The notes under the pieces are model-generated. The model saw nothing but the letters and a program-made list of their open reading frames with translations. It was not told the DNA's origin and did not search any database. A DNA stretch of 64,000 nucleotides from Marinobacter flavimaris. GTDB lineage: Bacteria; Pseudomonadota; Gammaproteobacteria; Pseudomonadales; Oleiphilaceae. This document shows positions 27,509-36,856 of the stretch, in pieces. Position 1 is the first letter of the stretch, and every line of letters begins with the position of its first letter. Made by a program: the position numbers and the translations under genes. The stretch covers positions 372,001-436,000 of the forward strand of contig NZ_PSSW01000001.1 in NCBI RefSeq assembly GCF_002933295.1, written 5' to 3'.

Positions 27509-28747
27509 CTACTCCCGGCTTAACTCCACCTGCATCACATTGATACCTCCGGCGCGAAACATACCGGCACAGCTGGCCAGGTAAAACCGCCACTTTCGCA
27601 CGAACATCTCGCTGTACCCGAGCGCCCGTATCGCCGGTATCTGTTCGTCGACGTTCGCCAGCCACTTTTCCAGCGTAATGGCGTAATCCTGCCCGAATTC
27701 GAACACATCGTTCACCACCAGGCCGCTATCGGCGGCAACAGCTTCAAAACGCTTTCTGGAAGGCAGCATACCACCGGGGAAAATATGTTCCCTCAAAAAG
27801 TCGTTGCCGGAGCGATATCGCTCAAATCGCTCCTCGGCAATGGTAATGGTCTGTATCATTGCCTTGCCGCCAGGTCTCAGGTAGTCGTGCACATCCCTCA
27901 TGTAGGCGGGCCAGTACGATTCGCCAACGTGCTCAAACATCCCGATTGATACCAGGTAATCAAAGGGGCCGGACAGCTCCCGGTAGTCCTGTAAACGAAC
28001 CTCGGCATTTTCCGCCAGTCCGGCGGACTCGAGTCGCTGGCGGGCATAATCCGCCTGTTCGCCGGACAGGGTCGCACCGGTCACATGGCATCCGTGTGTG
28101 GCTGCGATTTCCATGAAACCACCCCAGCCACAGCCTATTTCCAGAATGCGGCTTCCCGGTTCCGGTGCCAGTCGCTGAAGGATGCGTTCATATTTCGCTT
28201 TCTGGGCCTCGTAAAGCGAGAGGGACGTATTGCCGTCAAACAGGGCGCAGGAGTATGTCATGCTCCGGTCCAGCCAGAGCTGATAAAAGTCGTTGCCTAA
28301 ATCATAGTGCTCCTGGACGTTCTTACGGCTGCGTTTCAGTGTATTGGAAGACAACCGGTGCCTGCACCAGTGCCATAACCTGAGCCATACGCTGGTGTGC
28401 AAAACCCGATCAAAAACAACGATATTGCCTGCGGCGAGGCGCATCAGGGCAAGCAAGTCGGGTGTGGACCATTTGCCTGCCATGTAGTCTTCGCCCAATC
28501 CCACGTCACCGTGGGTGATCAGGTGATCGATGACATCCCACTGCAGCAATGCCATTTCCGCATGCACACCGTCTTGTTTTCCTTCATGGCGGGTCGTCTT
28601 TCCATCCGGCCATGTAAGCGATAACGAACCGAACTGAAGAGATTTCAGCGCCTGCAGGAAAAGATTACGGTGAATTGCGCTCGTCTTTCCCGTTGGCTTT
28701 TCCCGGGACCCCAGGTGCCCGCCTTCCGGCAAGGATTCCCTGCTCAT
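27509..28747 (-). CDS. cfa: Cyclopropane-fatty-acyl-phospholipid synthase family protein
   Basis: A 412-residue SAM-dependent methyltransferase of the CFA synthase family. The substrate-side motif EHYDLGNDFY is near residues 146-155, the SAM-binding ILEIGCGWGGF at 201-211, SIGMFEHVG at about 265, and REHIFPGG follows. It adds a methylene bridge to unsaturated acyl chains of membrane phospholipids, which helps acid, salt and solvent tolerance. It runs opposite to the rest of the island-like segment. No partner genes (such as the oxidoreductase or DUF1365 genes often nearby) are present. Confidence 0.88.
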   Translation of the reverse strand: MSRESLPEGGHLGSREKPTGKTSAIHRNLFLQALKSLQFGSLSLTWPDGKTTRHEGKQDGVHAEMALLQWDVIDHLITHGDVGLGEDYMAGKWSTPDLLALMRLAAGNIVVFDRVLHTSVWLRLWHWCRHRLSSNTLKRSRKNVQEHYDLGNDFYQLWLDRSMTYSCALFDGNTSLSLYEAQKAKYERILQRLAPEPGSRILEIGCGWGGFMEIAATHGCHVTGATLSGEQADYARQRLESAGLAENAEVRLQDYRELSGPFDYLVSIGMFEHVGESYWPAYMRDVHDYLRPGGKAMIQTITIAEERFERYRSGNDFLREHIFPGGMLPSRKRFEAVAADSGLVVNDVFEFGQDYAITLEKWLANVDEQIPAIRALGYSEMFVRKWRFYLASCAGMFRAGGINVMQVELSRE

Positions 28748-28924
28748 GCCTTTCCATCCTTACGCTGTTCCCAGCAAGTTTCAGTGGGTTAAAAAGTAGG
28801 TGGACTATCATTTATTAGGCAACTGCTGTTCGTCAAACCTTATCGGAAACTGGGACGCTTGCAGGAGTTACCGGAACTATGGAAGTCTTTTCCGGCCATC
28901 CGGACGTACTCCTGTATTTCCGGA

Positions 28925-29366
28925 TGATCTTGGCTTACTTCGGCCCGGATCGATATCCAGGTTCACCAGGGCGCCCCTGTCGGCCAGGGAGTTGCCCAGG
29001 GTGCGATAACCCCCGGTGAGCTCATGCTCCACCGGGCACAGCGGATCCTCCAGCCATAAACCGACCCGGGCATTGCGGGCCATGGGGCCGCCCTCGACCA
29101 GATCCGGTCGGGACTGGGTGCCGGGCGGGCCGGGGATGTGGCCGCGGAAGGAAACCAGCGAGCGCGCGTTGCTTATCCGCTTCGCGGGCGCTGGCCAGTG
29201 CGCTGTGTTCATCCAGCGCCACAATCGCGTTGATGGCAGGGTTCTGGTCCCGGATTCTTTCCAGTAAGGCGGTAATCAGTGCCTCGCTGGTCAGGGTGCC
29301 GGCCTCCAGTTGTTTCAGGAGCTCATGGGCCGGCTGATAATGAGTCGGGGTGTCTTGTACATCCAT
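28925..29366 (-). pseudogene. Amidase remnant (frameshifted, internally deleted)
   Basis: The first 65 residues, from MDVQDTPTHY to SAREADKQ, match the N-terminus of amidase-signature enzymes. The match then changes frame and jumps to GHIPGPPGTQSRPDLVEGGP and RVGLWLEDPLCPVEHELTGG, which belong much later in an amidase of about 450-500 residues. The catalytic Gly/Ser-rich signature with the Ser-cisSer-Lys triad is missing. The gene is dead. It lies at the right edge of the island-like segment. Confidence 0.75.
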
Positions 29367-29411
29367 GGATGTTCTCTTTTTTTGTTGGTCTTAAGGCCTG
29401 TCGCCAGCGAG

Positions 29412-30419
29412 TCACGGCAGCTCTGATCGCCAGTGTTTTACGTTCACCTGGTCCTTGACTGCGTCGATGATTTCGATAATCAGGTTAATCAAGGCCTCGT
29501 TCTGGGCTTCGTCGGCTTTCACTTCACCGGGTGTCGGCAGGAAAACATTCACGATGTCTTCAATGAAGGCGTGATTGGAGGCTGAAGCCAGGTCTTCGAG
29601 GATCTGGTGGATGACATGGGCAACGATGTCGCCGACCGCTTCTTCCAGGGTTTCCTGAATGGTGGGGCCCACCACCGGAAGATATTTCAGTCGTGACAGT
29701 TCCAGGTTCTGTTTGAGGGCATTATCCACTGTGTCTTCCAGGTAGCTCCTGAGGGCTCCGCGATTGGGTACGTAGCCTTCCTGGGCCGCCTCGGCAACCC
29801 GTTTGGAAATCCAGTCGGAGAGCATGTCCCGTCGGGGATAGAGAATGTCCTTCTGGATCTTGTCAAACAGCGGAGAGCCCAGTTTGACCTCCTGCTGCAC
29901 GCCGCTCAGCACCTTCAGCACAATGCGATCAGAGAGCTCTTCCATAAAGGCTTCGTAATAGAAATTTACGAAGCGGTAGATCTTGGTGTTCGTAACGTCA
30001 ATGATCTTGTACTGGTGTAGTCGATAGATGATGGAGATCACACGGAGGATACGGAGGAAACGCAGGCTTCCCACCGGAATACAGCCCACCAGGTCATACC
30101 AGTGAATAAACGGGTAGAAGTACCAGCGGTCGTAGATTTTTGCCTTGATGGCGTAACCCCAGCGGACGAAGAACTCGGTCAGGAATATGCTGACGAAGAT
30201 CAGATCGTAAAAGATGAAGCGTTCATGGATGGGGTGGTAGGCCGACTGTATGGCCGGAGCATGCTCTTTCAGCAGATTCTGAACGGCTACAAAGTTATAG
30301 ATCGAGTCCCAGATGATGAACGCCAGGTTGATGATCAGCAGGCCCAGCATCAGGAAATCAATGATGAACCAGACAAGCTGGTGGCTGGATTTCAGGTTTT
30401 CTCGATTTATCTTCAGCAT
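29412..30419 (-). CDS. Voltage-sensor-like membrane protein without a recognisable pore
   Basis: A 335-residue protein with four N-terminal helices resembling an ion-channel voltage-sensor domain. S1 is near residues 17-42 and S2 near 70-92 (LTEFFVRW). S3 carries an Asp in WYDLVGCIPV near residue 108. S4 has regularly spaced arginines in SLRFLRILRVISIIYRL (about 118-134). No S5-S6 pore or selectivity filter follows; the last 190 residues look helical and soluble. It is related to proteins annotated as ion transporters, but whether it conducts or only senses voltage is unknown. Monocistronic. Confidence 0.75.
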   Translation of the reverse strand: MLKINRENLKSSHQLVWFIIDFLMLGLLIINLAFIIWDSIYNFVAVQNLLKEHAPAIQSAYHPIHERFIFYDLIFVSIFLTEFFVRWGYAIKAKIYDRWYFYPFIHWYDLVGCIPVGSLRFLRILRVISIIYRLHQYKIIDVTNTKIYRFVNFYYEAFMEELSDRIVLKVLSGVQQEVKLGSPLFDKIQKDILYPRRDMLSDWISKRVAEAAQEGYVPNRGALRSYLEDTVDNALKQNLELSRLKYLPVVGPTIQETLEEAVGDIVAHVIHQILEDLASASNHAFIEDIVNVFLPTPGEVKADEAQNEALINLIIEIIDAVKDQVNVKHWRSELP

Positions 30420-30605
30420 TCGCCAGGGTCCGGTCTGTTGCTAAGTATCTGACAGGTTAGCTTATTTCAACGCCACAAACGACTCGCCCTTGAGCCGCTC
30501 AAGGCAGTCCGAAAGGCCAACCATGGATTAACTTGACCGTCTGCCATTAAACTCCCACGCTTGAACGGAAATCCTTCTTGTTACCACCAACACTGAAATA
30601 GCCGG

Positions 30606-32360
30606 ATGCTATCAATCTATCAAGTCGTGAATTCGGGCCGGGTCCGGCTTTTGATCTTGTTGCTCTGCTGGCTGCCGTCGTGGGTTTGCGCGCAACAGGT
30701 CGTCGTGAACATGGAGGGAGACTACCCGGATCTGAAATCAAATGCCCAGGCGTTTATCGGGGAGGTTGAAGGCCGCAGTGCCAGTAATCTCAGGCGTTAT
30801 GCCCCCACGGCCGTTGGTCAGGCCGAGGAGGCATTGCGGGCGCTCGGGTATTACAGCCCGTTGATTGATTGGCGGATTGAAGAGGGTGGTTCCGACACAA
30901 CGGCAACGCTCGTTCTGTCCATTACACCGGGGGAGCCGGTGCGAGTTACGTCCCGGACCGTGGAGATCAGGGGGGCAGCTGCGTCAGATGAACGGTTTAA
31001 CGCCGATCTGCCAGAGCACCCGGCGGAAGGCGACATTCTCAACCACGGTCAATATGCCAGCCTGCGAGACACCATCCAGACCCGTGCCCGACGGCGTGGC
31101 TATTTCGACGGCACATTTGTTACCCGTACCCTGGAAGTGGATCCGGCAACCCGAAGCGCTGCGGTTACGCTTATCTATGATAGCGGCGAAAGGTACCGGC
31201 TCGGAGAGGTAACCTTTGCCGAGGGACACTGGTTCGAGATCGGTCTACTGGAGCAGTTCGTTTCTTTCGAGCCAGGTATACCCTTCCATGCTGATGAAGT
31301 AGCAAGGCTCAACCGGGATCTCCTGAACAGCGGCTATTTCAGCAGTGTTGATATCGATGCCTCACCGGGTAGTGCCGAGGACGGCGTGATTCCGGTCCGC
31401 GTTGATCTCACCCGGCGCGAGGCCCGCTCTGTGGCGGCGGGCGTGGGGTTTTCGACCGATGTCGGACCCAGGTTCCGTGGAAACTGGCGGGAACACTGGA
31501 TCAATCCCATGGGGCACAAGCGGGGCGCCGAGACAGAACTCTCGGTACCCAGGCAGAACCTGAGTACCTGGTACGAGCTGCCCCTGGATCCGCCCATGAC
31601 CGACCTGATCCGCCTGAGCGCCGGTTACCAGCGCGAGGACATCGAGAATGTGGAATCGGAACTTCTGAGCCTGGGGCAGCAGTGGCAGCATCAGTTGGAT
31701 AACGGCTGGCTACAGATATTGTCGCTGCGTTGGGAAGGTGAGCGCTTTAACATCGGCAATGACGAGAAAGGCACAAGCACACTCCTGCTGCCCGGTGCGG
31801 GATACTCGAAAATACACACGGACTCGCCACTGGACCCATCCCGGGGCTATCGCCTGCAGTTCGATGTTACCGGTTCGCATCGGGCGGCGCTGTCCGATGT
31901 GGATATCCTTCATGTAAACGCACTGGTCAAGGGGCTGTTTACGCTGGCGGACAAGCACCGGTTTCTGGGTCGTCTGCAGGCGGGGGCTGTGGCAACCAAC
32001 CGGTTTGAAGATGTGCCTCCATCCCTGCGTTTCTTCGCTGGCGGTGACCAGAGTGTGCGAGGGTATGGCTATGAAACCCTGTCGCCAGAGAATGATAACG
32101 GCGTGCCGGTGGGCGGACGCTTCCTGATGGTTGGCAGTGCCGAGTATCAGTATCAGTTTGCGGACAAATGGCGTGCCGCCATGTTCGTCGACCACGGCAA
32201 CGCGATCAACAATCCGAGCGACCCGCTGGCCACCGGCGCTGGTGTCGGCATACGCTGGATCAGCCCGGTCGGGCCGTTGAGGCTGGACATCGCCAAAGGG
32301 TTGGATCGTGAATTTGGCGGGGATTGGCGCATTCACTTTTCCATGGGGCCTGAGCTGTGA
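30606..32360 (+). CDS. tamA: Translocation and assembly module outer-membrane protein TamA
   Basis: A 584-residue Omp85-family protein with a signal peptide (about residues 12-29), three POTRA-like domains to about residue 265, and a C-terminal 16-strand barrel. The barrel contains the conserved RFFAGGDQSVRGYGYE motif and ends in SMGPEL. TamA works with TamB to insert outer-membrane proteins and to support lipid transport across the periplasm. tamB follows with a GTGA overlap, so the two are translationally coupled. Confidence 0.93.
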   Translation: MLSIYQVVNSGRVRLLILLLCWLPSWVCAQQVVVNMEGDYPDLKSNAQAFIGEVEGRSASNLRRYAPTAVGQAEEALRALGYYSPLIDWRIEEGGSDTTATLVLSITPGEPVRVTSRTVEIRGAAASDERFNADLPEHPAEGDILNHGQYASLRDTIQTRARRRGYFDGTFVTRTLEVDPATRSAAVTLIYDSGERYRLGEVTFAEGHWFEIGLLEQFVSFEPGIPFHADEVARLNRDLLNSGYFSSVDIDASPGSAEDGVIPVRVDLTRREARSVAAGVGFSTDVGPRFRGNWREHWINPMGHKRGAETELSVPRQNLSTWYELPLDPPMTDLIRLSAGYQREDIENVESELLSLGQQWQHQLDNGWLQILSLRWEGERFNIGNDEKGTSTLLLPGAGYSKIHTDSPLDPSRGYRLQFDVTGSHRAALSDVDILHVNALVKGLFTLADKHRFLGRLQAGAVATNRFEDVPPSLRFFAGGDQSVRGYGYETLSPENDNGVPVGGRFLMVGSAEYQYQFADKWRAAMFVDHGNAINNPSDPLATGAGVGIRWISPVGPLRLDIAKGLDREFGGDWRIHFSMGPEL

Positions 32361-35300
32361 CGAGGACACCGGAAACTTCGGACGACAGGCCGCACAAGCC
32401 ATCGGCACGCCCGCGCCGCCTCCGGTTTTGGCTGTTGGTAGGGCTGGCGGTATTGATTCTCGTGCCTGTCCTTGTGGTGGCCGCTGTTTTGCTGGCCCTG
32501 CGCTCTGAGACGGGAACCGCCTGGGTTATAGAACAGGTGCCAGGGCTTCAGGTGGAAAATGACCGGGGATCTCTGTTTGGTCGGTGGCAGGCCGACCACT
32601 TGCAATGGCGTGGTTACGGGGTCGAAGTGGTCGTTGAGTCGCCACTCGTGGACTGGTCCCCTTCCTGTCTGTTCCGAAAACAGCTCTGTATTGAGAATCT
32701 GGAAGCAGAGACGCTCGAAGTCTCGCAGTTGCCCCCGGCGGACAAAGCCGAAGGCGGGAGCCCCATTACACTGCCGGGCGTGGACCTGCCGCTGGCGCTG
32801 AATATCAGTGGCGTCCGGCTCGGGCCTTTTACCTTCAACGGCAACAGAGTCTGGGACCGGTTTGAGCTGGACGCTGGAGGGTCGGGCGCCGCCTGGAACA
32901 TAAAGCGCGCCTGGTATCAGCTGGGTGAGTACACGGTGTCCGCCGCTGGCCGGATAGAAACCCGCCGGGACTGGCCTGTCAATCTGGAAGTCAAAGCGGA
33001 CATCCCGCCGCCTTATGGAGACGAGTGGCTTCTCGACGCCCGGCTCTCCGGCAGCGTTCGGGACCTGATGGTCGCTGCATCCAGCCGTGGCTACCTGGAT
33101 GCTGAACTCTCGGGGGAAGTCGAGCCGCTCGATCCGGCCCTGCCGGCACAGTTGAGGCTAACCTCGGATCAGTTCCGCGCAGCGCAGGCGCTGCCGGAGA
33201 CCCTTGTGTTCAATGATTGGTCTGTGGACGCCAGGGGTAGCCTTCAGCAGGGTTTTCGCACCCGGGGGCAAGCTACGCTTCCGGGCACGACAGGCCCGGT
33301 ACGGCTGACGCTGGAGGGCCTGGCGACGACTCGTGCGGCGGAGAACATCCGGATCGAGTTGGCCGCAGACAAGGAGAATGGTGCAGGGCAAGACACTGTG
33401 GTGGCCAATGGCAATGTCTCCTGGAGCGAGGGCCTCGAAGCCAGTGCCGACATCCGTTTGCGCGGATTTCCCTGGTATACGCTGATCCCGGGCTTTGAGC
33501 CGCCAGTGGTAACCCTTCGTTCCCTGGATGGCACCGTGTCCTGGCGTGAGGGGAACTACCATGCAGAGCTTCAAGCCGGTGTCGAGGGTCCCCAGGGCAA
33601 CGCGAAACTGACCACCACGGTGGATGGCGATGCCGGGCAGACCACACTGACCAACCTGACCGTCAGCACAGGCGCCGGGTCTCTTACCGGCAACGGCTCG
33701 GTGAACTTTTCCGGGCCGCTTTCCTGGCAGGCGGCCTTGCGCCTGAAGGACTTCAATCCCGGTTATTGGGTACCTGTACTGGAAGCCAGTCTCAGCGGTG
33801 ATGTGACGACCGAGGGACAACTCGGGGATGGACCGGTACCTGCCATGAATGCCGGATGGGATCTTGAGGGCGACTGGCGTTCCAATCCCGCGTCTCTGCA
33901 GGGACGGCTAGATACCTCATCAGGCAGTTGGGAGCTATCCGACCTGCAGTTGTTGGTGGGTGACAACCGTATTGAGGGTAGCGGTACCTGGGGCGACGTT
34001 CTGCGTGGTGATCTGGCTCTGAACCTGCCCGCGCCGGAAATTGTCCTGCCTGGCCTGACGGGGAATCTGCAAGCCACTCTGACGGCGGAGGGAACACCAG
34101 AGCGCCCGAGGGGCGAGCTGAGTGCAAGTGGCAAAAACCTGGGCTGGCAGGATAAGCTCGCCATTGAAACCCTCAGTCTTGAGGCCGATCTGCAGGACGG
34201 CATGCGCCTTGTCAGCCGTTTGCAGGCGGAGAACCTCAACGGGTTCGGGCAAGAGCTTGAAACGCTCACTCTGGAAGCCAATGGCACCCAGGGAAAGCAC
34301 ACCGTGAGCATCGGTGCACGTCATGCCGAGGCTGACCTTGAGCTGGTTTTCGCAGGAGAGGCCGGCGCTGACTGGAGAACCTGGCAGGGAGAGCTGTCCC
34401 GCGGCCTGATTGACCTTCCGGAACAGTCCCAGCAATGGCGGCTTCAGGCCCCGGCGACCCTGGCATACAAAGCCGATGGTGAGCTCACATTTGGCAATCA
34501 TTGCTGGCGCTGGGAGGAGAGTACGGTTTGTGCCGAGGACCAGACACTGCTCCCGGTTCCCCGCATTGCCTATCGTATCGACCGCTTCCCAACCGTTGCC
34601 CTCGCTCCCTTGCTGCCAGAGACGTTACGCTGGGACGGTTGGATCAACGGAGAGGTTGATTTCACCACAACCGACGACGGCCCGGACGGACGCGTTTTCC
34701 TGGACGCCGGTGAAGGACAATTCCAGTTGCTGGTGGACGGCGAGTGGGAGTCACTCGCCTACAATACCCTGACAACCGAGGTCGGCCTGAAGCCGAGACA
34801 AGCCGACCTTGCGGTCCGTCTTTCCGGACCCGAGCTTGGCGATTTCACGCTGGATATGAACCTGGATCCGAACTCGGACGACCGTAGCGTTGAGGGTTCC
34901 TTCAGTCTCGAGGGTCTGGATATTGCCCTTGCAGGATTGCTTTCCGGACTGGACGAAGTTGCCGGTCGGGTGAACGGCCAGGGCCTGCTCTCCGGCCCGC
35001 TGATGAACCCGGCGGTGACCGGCGAACTGCACCTGGTGAATGGACGAGTTTCCGATCCCCGCTTGCCGGTACCGATCGAGGAGATGATCGCCAGCGTTCG
35101 GTTCGCCGGCTACTCGGCCGAGATCAGTGGCAGGATCCGGAGCAATGCGCGAAGCCAGACTATTTTGGATGGCGTAATCGACTGGCAACAGTCTCCCCGG
35201 GGCGAAATCACCATTTCCGGCAGCCGTGTGCCATTCAACCTGGAGCCTTATGCGCAGCTTGAGGTGGAGCCGGACCTGACCATTGTTTTCAGTGAGGGAG

Positions 35301-36118
35301 CCCTGGAAGTATCCGGACAGGTCGGAGTGCCGAGAGGCGACATAGAGATACAGGGTTTGCCGGAGCAGGCCGTATCGGTATCGGAGGATGAGGTCATTGT
35401 TGGTGTGGAGCGGGAAGAGCCCGTTGTCCGATCGCTGAATATGGATGTGACCGTGGTTGTTGGAGAAGATCAGGTGACTTTTGCCGCCTTCGGCGTGACC
35501 GGTGATCTGGAGGGATCTCTTCGCATTGGCAATGACATGGATACCCGTGGCACGCTCCAACTGGTCAATGGCCAGTATGAAGCCTATGGTCAGGAGCTCA
35601 AGCTCAGGCGGGCAAGACTGTTGTTCGTGGGCAACCTTACCCAACCCTATCTGGACATCGAGGCCGTCCGCACCGTGGATACCGTTGTGGCCGGTATTCG
35701 CCTGACCGGCCCGGTGCAGTCGCCCCAGACGGAAGTATTCTCCAACCCCGACATGCCTCAGACGGAGGCGCTTTCCTATGTCATTCTTGGCCGGGCGCCC
35801 CAGAGCCGGGGTGATGAGGGCCAGATGAGCCGGGCGGCGCTGTCCCTGGGACTGACCCAGGCCAACAAGGTGACTGGGCAAATTGGCGAAGAGTTAGGTA
35901 TTCGCCAGCTCACCCTGGAAGCGGAGGGTTCCGGCGATCAGACGTCGGTGGTGGCGAGCGGGTATCTGACGGATGAGCTGAGTGTCCGCTACGGTGTCGG
36001 CATCTTCGAGCCGATCACCACGGTTGCTCTGCGCTACGATCTGGGCCGCTACTTCTATCTGGAGGCTGCCAGCGGGCTGGCGGCCTCCCTGGATATTTTC
36101 TACACCCGGGATTTCTGA
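32357..36118 (+). CDS. tamB: Translocation and assembly module protein TamB
   Basis: A 1253-residue AsmA-like/TamB protein. It has an N-terminal membrane anchor (about residues 20-45), a very long periplasmic beta-rich region, and the C-terminal TamB (DUF490) domain including QLVNGQYEAYGQELKLRRAR and ending in a typical YTRDF. It spans the periplasm between the inner membrane and TamA and is thought to bridge phospholipid or protein transfer. A GTG start at 32357 overlaps the tamA stop. The length is normal for the family. Confidence 0.94.
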   Translation: MTRTPETSDDRPHKPSARPRRLRFWLLVGLAVLILVPVLVVAAVLLALRSETGTAWVIEQVPGLQVENDRGSLFGRWQADHLQWRGYGVEVVVESPLVDWSPSCLFRKQLCIENLEAETLEVSQLPPADKAEGGSPITLPGVDLPLALNISGVRLGPFTFNGNRVWDRFELDAGGSGAAWNIKRAWYQLGEYTVSAAGRIETRRDWPVNLEVKADIPPPYGDEWLLDARLSGSVRDLMVAASSRGYLDAELSGEVEPLDPALPAQLRLTSDQFRAAQALPETLVFNDWSVDARGSLQQGFRTRGQATLPGTTGPVRLTLEGLATTRAAENIRIELAADKENGAGQDTVVANGNVSWSEGLEASADIRLRGFPWYTLIPGFEPPVVTLRSLDGTVSWREGNYHAELQAGVEGPQGNAKLTTTVDGDAGQTTLTNLTVSTGAGSLTGNGSVNFSGPLSWQAALRLKDFNPGYWVPVLEASLSGDVTTEGQLGDGPVPAMNAGWDLEGDWRSNPASLQGRLDTSSGSWELSDLQLLVGDNRIEGSGTWGDVLRGDLALNLPAPEIVLPGLTGNLQATLTAEGTPERPRGELSASGKNLGWQDKLAIETLSLEADLQDGMRLVSRLQAENLNGFGQELETLTLEANGTQGKHTVSIGARHAEADLELVFAGEAGADWRTWQGELSRGLIDLPEQSQQWRLQAPATLAYKADGELTFGNHCWRWEESTVCAEDQTLLPVPRIAYRIDRFPTVALAPLLPETLRWDGWINGEVDFTTTDDGPDGRVFLDAGEGQFQLLVDGEWESLAYNTLTTEVGLKPRQADLAVRLSGPELGDFTLDMNLDPNSDDRSVEGSFSLEGLDIALAGLLSGLDEVAGRVNGQGLLSGPLMNPAVTGELHLVNGRVSDPRLPVPIEEMIASVRFAGYSAEISGRIRSNARSQTILDGVIDWQQSPRGEITISGSRVPFNLEPYAQLEVEPDLTIVFSEGALEVSGQVGVPRGDIEIQGLPEQAVSVSEDEVIVGVEREEPVVRSLNMDVTVVVGEDQVTFAAFGVTGDLEGSLRIGNDMDTRGTLQLVNGQYEAYGQELKLRRARLLFVGNLTQPYLDIEAVRTVDTVVAGIRLTGPVQSPQTEVFSNPDMPQTEALSYVILGRAPQSRGDEGQMSRAALSLGLTQANKVTGQIGEELGIRQLTLEAEGSGDQTSVVASGYLTDELSVRYGVGIFEPITTVALRYDLGRYFYLEAASGLAASLDIFYTRDF

Positions 36119-36120
36119 GT

Positions 36121-36825
36121 TCAGTCCAGCTCGAAGGTGGCGCTCACTGAGGCCCGGATTTCCCGCTCACCCACGCTCGAGACCGTATCCGACATGGATT
36201 TTGCCTCCGCCATCATCATTGGTACCGGGCGGTGCCCGCCATTGATGTTGATGGTGACCACATCACCACAGGTCTGGTCGAGCTGACTGGCCACGAATCG
36301 GCAGCGGGCCTGGGCGTCTGCGATGGCTCTGGCCAGTGCTTCCTGTTCCATACCGGTCTCATCCGAGTGGAAGAACTGGTGAGGGCCCAGGTGGTAATCC
36401 AGGCCCACAGCCTGGGCCTGCTGGAGCAGGGGATTGAGCAGGGTAAGATCACTGATGCTGAAGCTGACGGTCTGGGAGGCGACGGCCTGTTTGCGGGGCT
36501 GCTCCTCCCTTTCAGGTGCGGGCAGAGTTCGGGTGTAAAGGTTTACCGACGCGTCTGAGTAATCATTGAGCTGATCCTGGTACTCGGTAATACCCTCGCG
36601 CCACTGCGCCATCAGAGCCGCTACCCGTTCGGTGGCCTTCTGGGGAAGCTCGTGCTCGGCACTGGCTGTGAACTGGAGTCGGGCGCTGTCGGGCTCGTAT
36701 CGGACACTGCCCTCGCCGGTGAGCGTAACCTCACCTGCCATTGTCAGGGCAGGTACTGTGAGCGCGAGAGGGAGAATAAAACCGGACTTCAGGTTAAAAC
36801 GGATCTTTCGGTTCCGTCCGTTCAT
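36121..36825 (-). CDS. SIMPL domain (DUF541) periplasmic protein
   Basis: A 234-residue exported protein with a signal peptide (about residues 1-27, ending TMAGEVT) and a SIMPL/DUF541 domain. Typical segments are GEGSVRYEPDSARLQFTA near the start and RAIADAQARCRFVASQL around residue 165. The function of bacterial members is uncertain; some act in oxidative-stress tolerance. The ATG at 36825 is chosen because AAAGGAGG lies at ideal distance; the longer frame to 36948 would overlap the next gene. Convergent with tamB, 2 bp from its stop. Confidence 0.85.
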   Translation of the reverse strand: MNGRNRKIRFNLKSGFILPLALTVPALTMAGEVTLTGEGSVRYEPDSARLQFTASAEHELPQKATERVAALMAQWREGITEYQDQLNDYSDASVNLYTRTLPAPEREEQPRKQAVASQTVSFSISDLTLLNPLLQQAQAVGLDYHLGPHQFFHSDETGMEQEALARAIADAQARCRFVASQLDQTCGDVVTININGGHRPVPMMMAEAKSMSDTVSSVGEREIRASVSATFELD

Positions 36826-36856
36826 GGTAGTGCCTCCTTTGGAAACCGTTGATGGA

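Noticed and set aside
29335..29360. ACATCCATGGATGT palindrome as a fifth repeat copy
   Set aside because: It resembles only the hairpin loop region by chance; there are no outer arms and no CGCTACGAGC core, and it overlaps the amidase start codon.
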